A program made the translations under genes and the position numbers. The notes beneath the pieces were generated by a model. It was not told the origin of the DNA and did not search any database. It saw only the letters and a program-made list of their open reading frames with translations. A stretch of DNA of 32,241 nt from assembly GCA_964541895.1 (NCBI GenBank), contig CAZISM010000057.1:1-32241 (forward strand), in the 5' to 3' direction. Source of the stretch: CAZISM01 sp964541895 (GTDB lineage: Bacteria; Zhuqueibacterota; Zhuqueibacteria; Residuimicrobiales; Residuimicrobiaceae). This document shows, piece after piece, positions 9,616 to 17,453 of this stretch (the first letter of the stretch is position 1; the number at the start of each line of letters is the position of its first letter).

Positions 9616-10874
9616 CCATTTGGCGAATGATGCTCAAAGAGGCCTGGCATCGAAAAATTAATTTCATTTCCGGCTTTGTTTCCGTCGTCGTTGCTGTCGG
9701 GGTTCTGGTCGGCGTTCTTACTACGCTGGCGCTGCTGGACGCTCACACGCAATCGATCCTGGCTCAGAAGGAAAAGGAAACGGCTGTGCGCATGGCCGAG
9801 CTGCAGGACGATTACAGGAAGATCATGAAGATTTTGGGGTTTAATCTTTTGATTATTCCGGAAGGCCAGAATCGTCATGAATTTTTTGCCCAGGAACAGA
9901 TCACCTCGTATATGCCGGAATCCTATGCTGAAAAACTGGCCCAGGCCAGGTTGGTCACGGTTCAGCATATTCTGCCAAGTTTGCAGGAAAAAACAGGCTG
10001 GCCTGAACGGAAACGGATGATAGTTTTAATCGGCACTTCAGGGGAGGTGTCTGAAAGCAAGCTAGGCCATGATCCGCTGCTGTCGCCGGTGCCGCCGGGC
10101 CGGCTCGTGCTGGGCTATGAGCTGGCGCAAAGCATGGGCATCAAAGAAAACGATTCTGTCCTGCTGTATGGCCGGCGTTTTCTGGTTCAGCAGGTTAACG
10201 AGGAGCGGGGCAACCAGGACGATATCTCGATCTGGATCGATCTGAAACAGGCTCAGCAAATATTGCGGCGCCCCGGCCAGATCAACGCCATCCTGGCCCT
10301 CAAATGCCATTGCGCCGGCAATGATATTGCGACCGTTCGCCGCGATATTTCGGCGATCCTGCCCGGGGTGCAGGTCATCGAGCAGGGCAAAAGCGTGTTG
10401 ACGCGCGCAGAAGCAAGAGATCGCGCAAAAGAGGAAGCCGGGCAGGCGATCAAAGCCGAGATGGAAAATCATCAGCGCCTGCGCACGGAAATAGAAGAGT
10501 TATCCGCCGTTCTCACCCCGCTGGTCTTTCTGGTCAGCGCCATCTGGATCGGTCTGCTCTTTTTTGCCAATGCCAGGGAACGTAAAAGCGAAATAGGTAT
10601 TTTGCGCGCCTGTGGCGCAGCCGGCTCGACCATCATGATGCTGTTTTTGAGCAGAGCTGTTTTCATGGGAATGCTCGGCGCAATCGCCGGCTATGGCGTC
10701 GGCGCCCTCTTGGCCTGGTTCCGGCAACCCCACGGCGGCTGGATGACACTGTTCAACCTTCAGCTCTTTGCCGTGGCCCTGCTGACCGCCATCATCCTGT
10801 CGCTGATCGCCAGCTGGATTCCGGCTTTTTATGCGGCGCGGCAGGATCCGGCGCTGGTATTGCGGGAGGAGTGA
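9612..10874 (+). CDS. FtsX/MacB-type ABC transporter permease
   Basis: This 420-residue protein has one N-terminal helix (about 19-42), a large periplasmic region (about 45-290), and three C-terminal helices starting near LTPLVFLVSAIWIGLLFF. The segment RKSEIGILRACGAAGSTI is the conserved cytoplasmic coupling loop of FtsX-type permeases, and the ending AARQDPALVLREE is canonical. A predicted coiled coil (about 260-290) precedes the second helix. The periplasmic part carries a Cys-His-Cys motif (C232-H233-C234), which is uncommon in this family. GTG 9612 overlaps the stop of the previous gene, and the LolD-like ATPase starts 3 bases after its stop, so the two form one transporter. By family knowledge such pairs often do mechanical work in the envelope (lipoprotein release, efflux, signalling) rather than classic import. 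The cargo here is unknown. Confidence 0.88.
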   Translation: MTIWRMMLKEAWHRKINFISGFVSVVVAVGVLVGVLTTLALLDAHTQSILAQKEKETAVRMAELQDDYRKIMKILGFNLLIIPEGQNRHEFFAQEQITSYMPESYAEKLAQARLVTVQHILPSLQEKTGWPERKRMIVLIGTSGEVSESKLGHDPLLSPVPPGRLVLGYELAQSMGIKENDSVLLYGRRFLVQQVNEERGNQDDISIWIDLKQAQQILRRPGQINAILALKCHCAGNDIATVRRDISAILPGVQVIEQGKSVLTRAEARDRAKEEAGQAIKAEMENHQRLRTEIEELSAVLTPLVFLVSAIWIGLLFFANARERKSEIGILRACGAAGSTIMMLFLSRAVFMGMLGAIAGYGVGALLAWFRQPHGGWMTLFNLQLFAVALLTAIILSLIASWIPAFYAARQDPALVLREE

Positions 10875-10877
10875 ACC

Positions 10878-11519
10878 ATGCTGAAAATGCAAAACATCGG
10901 CAAAGCCTATCGGAAAAACAGCGAGATCATCACCGTACTGTCCCGGCTGAATGTCACGGTGCCGCCCGGCGAATTTACAGCGATCCGGGGCGCCAGCGGC
11001 AGCGGCAAGACCACGTTGCTGCTGATCGCCGGCGGCCTGCTGCATCCCGACGAAGGTCAGGTTGTGCTCGCCGGCCAGAATATGTTTGACCTGTCAGCGG
11101 CCAGGCGGGCAGAGTGGCGTGCCCGACATGTTGGCTTTGTATTTCAGCAATATCATCTGCTGCCCTATTTAACCGTGCTGGAAAATATTCTTCTTCCCCG
11201 GCTGAGTCAGCTGGAAGAACAGTATCGCCTGCGTGCCGTGGCCTTGATGGATGAATTGGGTCTGGCGCAGCGGCAGACCCATTTACCGGCCGAGTTGAGT
11301 GCAGGCGAGAAACAGCGGACCGCTCTGGCCCGCGCGCTGGTTCATGAACCAGCGCTGGTTCTGGCGGATGAGATAACCGGCAACCTCGACAGGGACAATG
11401 CCCGCAGCGTTGTTCTCTGCCTGAAAAAATATGCCGCGGCCGGGGGCACGGTTCTGCTGGCAACGCATGATGAAGAGGCCGCCGGCCAAGCAGATCGCAC
11501 CATCACCCTGAAACGGTAA
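10878..11519 (+). CDS. LolD/MacB-type ABC transporter ATP-binding subunit
   Basis: This 213-residue ATPase is complete. Walker A GASGSGKTT is at 38-46, the Q-loop region is VFQQYHLLPYLTVLEN, the signature LSAGEKQR is at 140-147, Walker B LVLADE is at 160-165, and the switch histidine is H197 in ATHD. The short length and the sequence around LLPYLTVLENILLP are typical of the LolD/MacB/FtsE group that partners FtsX-type permeases. The adjacent permease ending 3 bases upstream is the obvious partner. The signature has Ala instead of Gly at its third position (LSAGE rather than LSGGE), a mild and tolerated change. The ATG start follows GGGAGGAG closely. It could also serve the ATPase-less permease at 848-1978, but nothing in the sequence shows this. 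Confidence 0.94.
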   Translation: MLKMQNIGKAYRKNSEIITVLSRLNVTVPPGEFTAIRGASGSGKTTLLLIAGGLLHPDEGQVVLAGQNMFDLSAARRAEWRARHVGFVFQQYHLLPYLTVLENILLPRLSQLEEQYRLRAVALMDELGLAQRQTHLPAELSAGEKQRTALARALVHEPALVLADEITGNLDRDNARSVVLCLKKYAAAGGTVLLATHDEEAAGQADRTITLKR

Positions 11520-11539
11520 TTCTCCGGAGAGAACGTAGC

Positions 11540-14500
11540 GTGAACAAGAAAAGTTGCCTGTCCGTTTTGTTGCTTTTGCTGTCCAGCACCATTATATATT
11601 GCGCCGACTGGCCCATGTGGCGCTATGACGCCGGCCGCACAGCGAACTCGCCGGAAGAGTTGTCCGGCACACTGCATCGCCAGTGGATCCGTCATTATTC
11701 ACCGCGGGAATCGGTATGGGATGATTCCCTGAATCAGGACCTGATGCCGCTGGACAAAGTGTTCGAACCTATTGTCATCGGCGATCTGCTGTTCATTTCA
11801 TTCAATGACCGGGATAAGGTAATCGCCCTTGATCTGGCCACCGGCCGGCAAAAATGGGAATTTTATGCCAATGGTCCGATTCGCCTGCCTATGGCCGGAT
11901 CGCACGATCGCGTTTATTGCACCAGCGATGACGGTTACCTCTACTGCCTGTCTGCGAAAAACGGACAGCTGTTGTGGAAATTCCGCGGCGCTCCGGCGGA
12001 TCGCAACATCCTCGGCAACAAACGACTGATCTCCTCCTGGCCGGCTCGGGGCGGAATCGTGCTCGAGAACGATCGGCTCTATTTCGCCGCCAGTATCTGG
12101 CCTTTTATGGGCATATTTATCTATTGTCTGGATGCGCAGGATGGCCGCGTGCTCTGGCAGAACGACGGCATCGGCTCCCAATACACCGTACAACCACATA
12201 ATTCGCCGGCCTTCGCCAATGTGGCGCCCCAGGGCGCCATGGTGGTTAGCGGTGACAAGCTGCTGGTATCAGGCGGCCGCTCGGTACCGGCCTGCTTTAA
12301 TCGCAGCACCGGTGAGCTGTTATATTACCGATTGGCTGAATACAACAAAACCGGCGGCGCGTTTATTTGTGCCAATGATAAATACTTTTTCAATCACTAC
12401 CGCGATCGTGAGACCGATCTGTACGACCTGGCCACCGGCGCCGGCGTCGCCCGCAGAGTGGGCAAATATCCGGTGTTGGATAAAGAGCGATTTTTCATGT
12501 CCGGCGATTCTATCATCGTTCGCAATGCGGTCCAGCCCGGGCAGTTGCTCGGCTCTCTCAAGGTCGATGCCTCGGGCGACCTGATCAAATCCGGCACGCG
12601 TCTCTATGCCGGCGGCCGTGGCGTGCTGACCGCCATCCGGATAGAGGCGGATGGAAAGCTGGTTAAGGAGTGGCAGGACCACATCGATGGCGACGTCGGT
12701 CGAATCATCAGCGCCAATGGCCGATTGCTGGTCGTAACCCGGGATGGTAAAATCATCGCCTACGGCAGCAAATCCGGCAAAAGCGCGGTCTGGCATGAAA
12801 CCTGGCAGCGCTGGAATTTTTCCGATAAAGCCGGACAGCGCGCGTCGGCTATTCTGCAGCAGACCGGTCTAAAGGACGGGTACGCTTTATGGTATGGAGC
12901 CGGCGATGGCGATGACCTGGCGTCGTTGGCGCTGCAATCCAATTTGACGATCATAGCCATTGACAAAGAGCCGGGCAGAGTGAATGCGTTGCGGAAACGT
13001 TTTGATGCTCTGGGTTTGCCGGCACGGAGAATTCATCTGCTGCAAGGCACGTTGAAAGACTTTAGCGCACCGCCCTACCTGGCCTCCCTGATCGTCGTAA
13101 ATGCAGCAATCGATGAAAGCTCCAACGCGGAAGAGCTGACAACCGCCTTGACCGCATTGCGGCCGTTCGGCGGTAAAATGTGGTTCTCCGAACAAATCCG
13201 AATCAAAGAGAAGGTGAAAAGTCTGCTGGCCCAATCTCCGGATGCAGAATTGATCCTGGAAGAGTACGGCGCCAATGATGTCATCACCAAAAAGGGGCCG
13301 CTGCGGGGAGCAGCCAACTGGACCCATCAGTACGGCAGCATCGCCAATACGGTCATGTCCCCTGATGACCTGGTCAAATTGCCTTTGGGTGTGCTCTGGT
13401 TCGGCGGCGTCACCAATCTGGATGTGCTGCCCCGCCATGGACACGGACCGCCGGAACAGATCGTCGATGGCCGACTGATCATCCAGGGTATCGATTGCCT
13501 GAGCGCGCGCGATGTCTATACCGGCCGCATGTTGTGGAAAAGAGGCATGGACAGTCTCGGTACGCTGGGGCAGTACTATGACGATACGTATAAAACGACC
13601 CATCTGGTGGTTACGTATAATCAGGTACATATTCCCGGTGCCAACGCCCGCGGCACCAATTTTATCGCGTCCTCGGACCTGATCTATGTCATCCAGGGCG
13701 CCGAATGCCATGCCCTGGATATAGCGAACGGAGCCACGGTGAAGGTCCTTGCCCTGCCGGCGGCGGATCCGGACGCTGGAAAAGAGTGGGGCTATCTCGG
13801 CATGAATGGGCAGAACCTTGTCGCCGGGATCGGCTTTGTCCCGTTCAGCCAGGCCTCTTATTACCAGCTTTCTCAGAAAGAAAAAGAAGGATTGACCGAA
13901 AAAGAGCTGGCCAGATTGCGGGCGTTCGGTCAATTTGATTATTCAGCGAGCACAGCGCTGGTCGTCCTCGATCGCTATTCCGGCCAGGTGAAATGGAAAC
14001 TGCCCTCTCGTTATGGATTCATTCATAACGCCATCACCGCCAGTGACCGATACCTGTTTTGCCTGGACAAGCTGCCGGCGGGTCTGGAAAAACGGCTGGC
14101 CCGGCGAGGCCAGGCGGCGCCGAACGATTACCGGCTTTTATGCCTCGATATAGAAACGGGCGCTCTGATCTGGGAAAGAACGGCGAACGTTTTCGGCACA
14201 TGGCTGAGCTACTCGCAGGAACATGATCTGTTGCTGCAATCCACCCGCCCCTCCCGGGATATGCTCACCGATGAAAAAGGCGAACGCATGGCCGTGTTTC
14301 ATGCGTCGACCGGGGAGCTGGTCTGGGACAAGAGTATAGAATACAGCAATCCGCCCATTTTGCGGCACGATGAGATTATCACGGACAACGCTTCCTACCT
14401 GATCAAAACCGGCGAGCGGAAATTTCGTCTGGATCCCCTGAGTGGCGAATCGGTGCCCTGGTCGTACACCCGTAATTACGGCTGCAACTACAGCATCGGT

Positions 14501-15265
14501 GCTGAAAATCTGCTGTCGTTTCGATCGGCGGCCGCCGGGTTTTACGACCTCACTATGGATGGCGGCACCGGCAATGTGGGCGGATTTCGCTCCGGCTGCA
14601 CTTCAAACCTCATTGCGGCCAACGGGGTGCTGAACGCGCCGGATTATACCCGCACCTGTCAGTGTTCATATCAAAATCAGACTTCGCTGGCTTTTATTCA
14701 TATGCCGGAGCTGGAATACTGGACCAGCAACAGCTATGTCTGGAACGGTCAACCGGTGCAAAAGCTGGGATTAAACCTTTTTGCCGCCGGCGATCGCATG
14801 CAGGATGATAACACGCTGTGGCTGGATTTCCCCAGTCGCGGCGGTAAATCTCCGGATGTGCCGGTGCAGTATGATTCTGCCGCCGTTAAAGGCATTCGCC
14901 GCCATTCGCTGGTGATGACGCCGGACCGGCACGAGTGGATCGGCGCCTCCGGCCTGATCGGGCCGCTGGACCTCAAGATGACCTTGTCCGCGGCGCCCAT
15001 GACCGAAGCCTATTATACGGTGGAGCTCTATTTTGCCGAGCTGGAAGAGATCAAAGCGGGCGAGCGCCTCTTTTCGGTGTTGCTGCAGGGTGAGCCTGTT
15101 TTGCAGAATTTCGATATCATACAGCAGGCGGGCGCGGCTTACAAAACCTGTGTACAGCGTTTTCCCCGGATCAAGGTGCAGGATTCCCTGCATGTGCAGT
15201 GTTCTCCTGCATCGGGTTCCCGCTTTTTACCTCTGCTCTGCGGCATCAAAGTAATCAAGGAATAA
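11540..15265 (+). CDS. Exported PQQ-type beta-propeller protein with inserted methyltransferase-like Rossmann domain and C-terminal malectin-like domain
   Basis: This 1241-residue protein has a signal peptide (1-22) and a first propeller region (about 24-413) with PQQ-type repeats such as DKVIALDLATGRQKWEF and GYLYCLSAKNGQLLWKF. A Rossmann-like segment follows (about 430-590): the glycine-rich loop YGAGDGDD near 450-457, then an acidic residue ending the second strand (IIAIDKEPGRV, D475), as in class I SAM methyltransferases. A second propeller runs from about 600 to 1060, and a malectin-like domain (about 1110-1241) contains YTVELYFAELEE and GEPVLQNFDI. Cys982, Cys1020, Cys1040 and Cys1042 cluster in the second propeller (RTCQCSYQNQTS). 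No CXXCH heme motif is present. GTG 11540 has GGAGAG eight bases upstream and follows the ATPase gene by 20 bases. Periplasmic location is inferred from the signal peptide. Neither PQQ binding nor methyl transfer is shown. Confidence 0.8.
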   Translation: MNKKSCLSVLLLLLSSTIIYCADWPMWRYDAGRTANSPEELSGTLHRQWIRHYSPRESVWDDSLNQDLMPLDKVFEPIVIGDLLFISFNDRDKVIALDLATGRQKWEFYANGPIRLPMAGSHDRVYCTSDDGYLYCLSAKNGQLLWKFRGAPADRNILGNKRLISSWPARGGIVLENDRLYFAASIWPFMGIFIYCLDAQDGRVLWQNDGIGSQYTVQPHNSPAFANVAPQGAMVVSGDKLLVSGGRSVPACFNRSTGELLYYRLAEYNKTGGAFICANDKYFFNHYRDRETDLYDLATGAGVARRVGKYPVLDKERFFMSGDSIIVRNAVQPGQLLGSLKVDASGDLIKSGTRLYAGGRGVLTAIRIEADGKLVKEWQDHIDGDVGRIISANGRLLVVTRDGKIIAYGSKSGKSAVWHETWQRWNFSDKAGQRASAILQQTGLKDGYALWYGAGDGDDLASLALQSNLTIIAIDKEPGRVNALRKRFDALGLPARRIHLLQGTLKDFSAPPYLASLIVVNAAIDESSNAEELTTALTALRPFGGKMWFSEQIRIKEKVKSLLAQSPDAELILEEYGANDVITKKGPLRGAANWTHQYGSIANTVMSPDDLVKLPLGVLWFGGVTNLDVLPRHGHGPPEQIVDGRLIIQGIDCLSARDVYTGRMLWKRGMDSLGTLGQYYDDTYKTTHLVVTYNQVHIPGANARGTNFIASSDLIYVIQGAECHALDIANGATVKVLALPAADPDAGKEWGYLGMNGQNLVAGIGFVPFSQASYYQLSQKEKEGLTEKELARLRAFGQFDYSASTALVVLDRYSGQVKWKLPSRYGFIHNAITASDRYLFCLDKLPAGLEKRLARRGQAAPNDYRLLCLDIETGALIWERTANVFGTWLSYSQEHDLLLQSTRPSRDMLTDEKGERMAVFHASTGELVWDKSIEYSNPPILRHDEIITDNASYLIKTGERKFRLDPLSGESVPWSYTRNYGCNYSIGAENLLSFRSAAAGFYDLTMDGGTGNVGGFRSGCTSNLIAANGVLNAPDYTRTCQCSYQNQTSLAFIHMPELEYWTSNSYVWNGQPVQKLGLNLFAAGDRMQDDNTLWLDFPSRGGKSPDVPVQYDSAAVKGIRRHSLVMTPDRHEWIGASGLIGPLDLKMTLSAAPMTEAYYTVELYFAELEEIKAGERLFSVLLQGEPVLQNFDIIQQAGAAYKTCVQRFPRIKVQDSLHVQCSPASGSRFLPLLCGIKVIKE

Positions 15266-15308
15266 AAAAACGCGTCACGCGACAGGGAGCTCTGTCGCGT
15301 GACGCGTT
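15264..15308 (-). terminator. Strong rho-independent terminator between convergent genes
   Basis: A perfect 17-bp inverted repeat (arms 15269-15285 and 15292-15308, 6-base loop) is followed on the minus strand by seven T residues (the A run 15264-15270 on the plus strand). This is a complete intrinsic terminator for the symporter gene ending at 15330. It begins at the stop codon of the plus-strand propeller gene and has no T run on that side. It may still block plus-strand read-through by structure. Confidence 0.93.
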
Positions 15309-15329
15309 GGCCTGCCGAACCCTCCCCGG

Positions 15330-17438
15330 CTATTTTATATTAACCATCAGCCACAGCAGGAATAGAATCAGCACCACAAACAGCACGCTGACAAAAAAGC
15401 CGTAAAAATCGCTTTTGCCCGGCTTGAGAATCTCCCAGTTGGATCCGGGCCAGATTTTGTCTTTTTCGAATTTTTCCGGATGGTTGGTGCCTTCTGCGAT
15501 CAACTGCTCTTCCAGTTCCGCCGTTTTTTGCACCGGGGTGTGCAGCTTGGAGAAGAAGTAATCCAGCGCCGATTTGTCGTTGCGTTTGGTTATGTAACTG
15601 AGCAAAAGCAACAGCACAAACGGAAAGAGCGCATCAAAGAGAAATCGGTAGGCCACCAGCTGCGCTTTGGTGGCATTGGAGAAATCCAGACCGAACCAGC
15701 TCAGCACCCAGATCTCGGCATGAAACCGGCCCAGGCCGACGCGCGTGGAATTGGGATCCTGCGGATTCTGACGCGCGATTTTTTCAAAATAGATGCCGGC
15801 CGGTTCGACGAACTGCTGCTTTTTGATCTTGGTGCCGACGGCGGTTGCCAGGCCGGCTTCGACGTCTTCTTTCAAAGCCTTGGTCTCGATGGTGATGTAA
15901 CGGCCGTCGGTTTCACGCGTCAGATGGGGATGAGTCGTCGCCCACTCCATAGACTGGAACAGATTGGGAATCACCGCATAGATGAGCGAGCAGATGACGA
16001 TCTGCCAGATCACCGCGCCGCGGGTGACCCGACGCCAGACAAAGCCGAGCCAGATCGATGCCCCGAAAATGGCCGGCATGGAGATGAAATACTTGAACAG
16101 GTCCAAAAGGTTGCCGACGAAAAAGGCCACCCAGATGCCGCCCAGCAACGTGACCAGGATGGCCAGTCGACCCATGAGGAGATAATGCTTTTCCGATTTA
16201 TTCGGAAATAGCGGGGCGTAGAGGTTGCGGATGAACAGGGCGGCATTGGTGACAGAACCGGAATTTAATGAAGACATATTGGCCGCCAGAATGCCGGCCA
16301 GCATCAGTCCGAGGGCGCCGGGCACCAACAGGTCTCTGGTCATCCAGCCCCAGATCAGGTCCGGGTCGTGCAGCTTGCCCGAATAGAGCGCAATGGCGAT
16401 CAGGCCGGTGAGGGCCCAGAACAGCATGAGAAAGCGTTTGAAAAACATGCCGGTCAGAATGCCGAACCGGGCCGTCCACTCGTCTTTGGCCGAGCCGGCC
16501 GTGGCCAGCAAAGGCGCGCTGGCGATGATAGACACCAGATTCGCCAGCACCATGGCAAATATGGTATACCAGGCGTACTCGCCGACCTTTACAGAGCCAA
16601 AGATGTTGAACATATAGTCGGGCACCGAGGCGTGCAGGCCGCTGAATCCGCCGATACGGGCAAGGCCGATGGGGATCAGCATGACCGAAAAGACGATGAT
16701 CAGGGTGCCTTGCACGGCATCGGTAAAGGCGGCGGCGATGAGTCCTCCCATAATGGTATAGACGCCGACCAGCAGCGTAAACACAAAGTAGAACGTCAGC
16801 GGGTCTGTGTAGGAAACCATGGACTTGAGCTCATCGCGTTTGTTCATGTCGTCCAGGACCGCATAGCGTGAGCGCTCTTCGTCGGTCATCGTTTGCGCTT
16901 TTTCCACTTTGACGCGAAGCGTCTGGTACTCTTGAAACATCTCGATGGATCTTTTTTCCTGAACCGTGTAGGCGGAGGGCTCTTTCGGCGTCAGGGCCAT
17001 CATGGTTTTGCCGGCGACCATGTAGGCGGCTGCGCTGCCGATCACCGCCATGACCAGAGTGAACGCGGCAAAGGCGGCGCCGAGCCCACGGCTTTGATAA
17101 CGTTCCCAGTAGAAATCCCCCAGTGTGATGACGCGGGAACGGCGAAAGAGCAGTGCCGTGAACCAGTAAAACGGCGTCAGAAAGAGCACAAGATATTGTA
17201 TCCACATGCCACCGATGCCCTGGCGGTAAATTTCACGCGAAACGGCTGCGGCTTGATCGGCATGGGTGGCGTTGCCGAAATTCAGAAAGAACTGGTAAAA
17301 TTTCCCCAGCTTGCGGCCGGCCATGAAAAAATCGGTGGTGTCTTTGGTTTTCCGCTGGGCACGAATGCCCAGGTAAAGCATGGCAAGGATATAGATCACG
17401 ACCAGAAAAATATCTATGGGATGCAGGCCAAAATACAT
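15330..17438 (-). CDS. Sodium:solute symporter (SSS) family transporter, long form
   Basis: This 702-residue membrane protein shows the SSS signature near its start (TTDFFMAGRKLGKF, following helix 1 DIFLVVIYILAMLYLG). The sodium-site region ANMSSLNSGSVTNAALF is at about 383-400, and there are about 13 hydrophobic segments. It is some 200 residues longer than typical members. Extra hydrophilic material lies at about 153-206 (charged, helical, between early helices) and at about 498-569 (between late helices). The protein ends in a C-terminal helix preceded by a charged linker. It should import a sugar or other small organic solute with Na+. The start has AAAGGA just upstream and lies 15 bases after the glycosidase-like gene, so the two are co-transcribed. 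A hydrolase/symporter pair suggests uptake and processing of an oligosaccharide, or import of the released monomer. Confidence 0.88.
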   Translation of the reverse strand: MYFGLHPIDIFLVVIYILAMLYLGIRAQRKTKDTTDFFMAGRKLGKFYQFFLNFGNATHADQAAAVSREIYRQGIGGMWIQYLVLFLTPFYWFTALLFRRSRVITLGDFYWERYQSRGLGAAFAAFTLVMAVIGSAAAYMVAGKTMMALTPKEPSAYTVQEKRSIEMFQEYQTLRVKVEKAQTMTDEERSRYAVLDDMNKRDELKSMVSYTDPLTFYFVFTLLVGVYTIMGGLIAAAFTDAVQGTLIIVFSVMLIPIGLARIGGFSGLHASVPDYMFNIFGSVKVGEYAWYTIFAMVLANLVSIIASAPLLATAGSAKDEWTARFGILTGMFFKRFLMLFWALTGLIAIALYSGKLHDPDLIWGWMTRDLLVPGALGLMLAGILAANMSSLNSGSVTNAALFIRNLYAPLFPNKSEKHYLLMGRLAILVTLLGGIWVAFFVGNLLDLFKYFISMPAIFGASIWLGFVWRRVTRGAVIWQIVICSLIYAVIPNLFQSMEWATTHPHLTRETDGRYITIETKALKEDVEAGLATAVGTKIKKQQFVEPAGIYFEKIARQNPQDPNSTRVGLGRFHAEIWVLSWFGLDFSNATKAQLVAYRFLFDALFPFVLLLLLSYITKRNDKSALDYFFSKLHTPVQKTAELEEQLIAEGTNHPEKFEKDKIWPGSNWEILKPGKSDFYGFFVSVLFVVLILFLLWLMVNIK

Positions 17439-17453
17439 AACGGGTCCTTTCTG

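Noticed and set aside
12887..13933. 348-residue open frame on the minus strand inside the propeller gene
   Set aside because: It is antisense to a gene with clear domains, has no ribosome site or recognisable motif, and its His/Gln/Arg-rich composition is what the reverse strand of this codon usage gives.
14470..14665. Heme-binding site in the propeller protein
   Set aside because: Four cysteines cluster here, but no CXXCH motif exists, so a c-type cytochrome domain is not supported.
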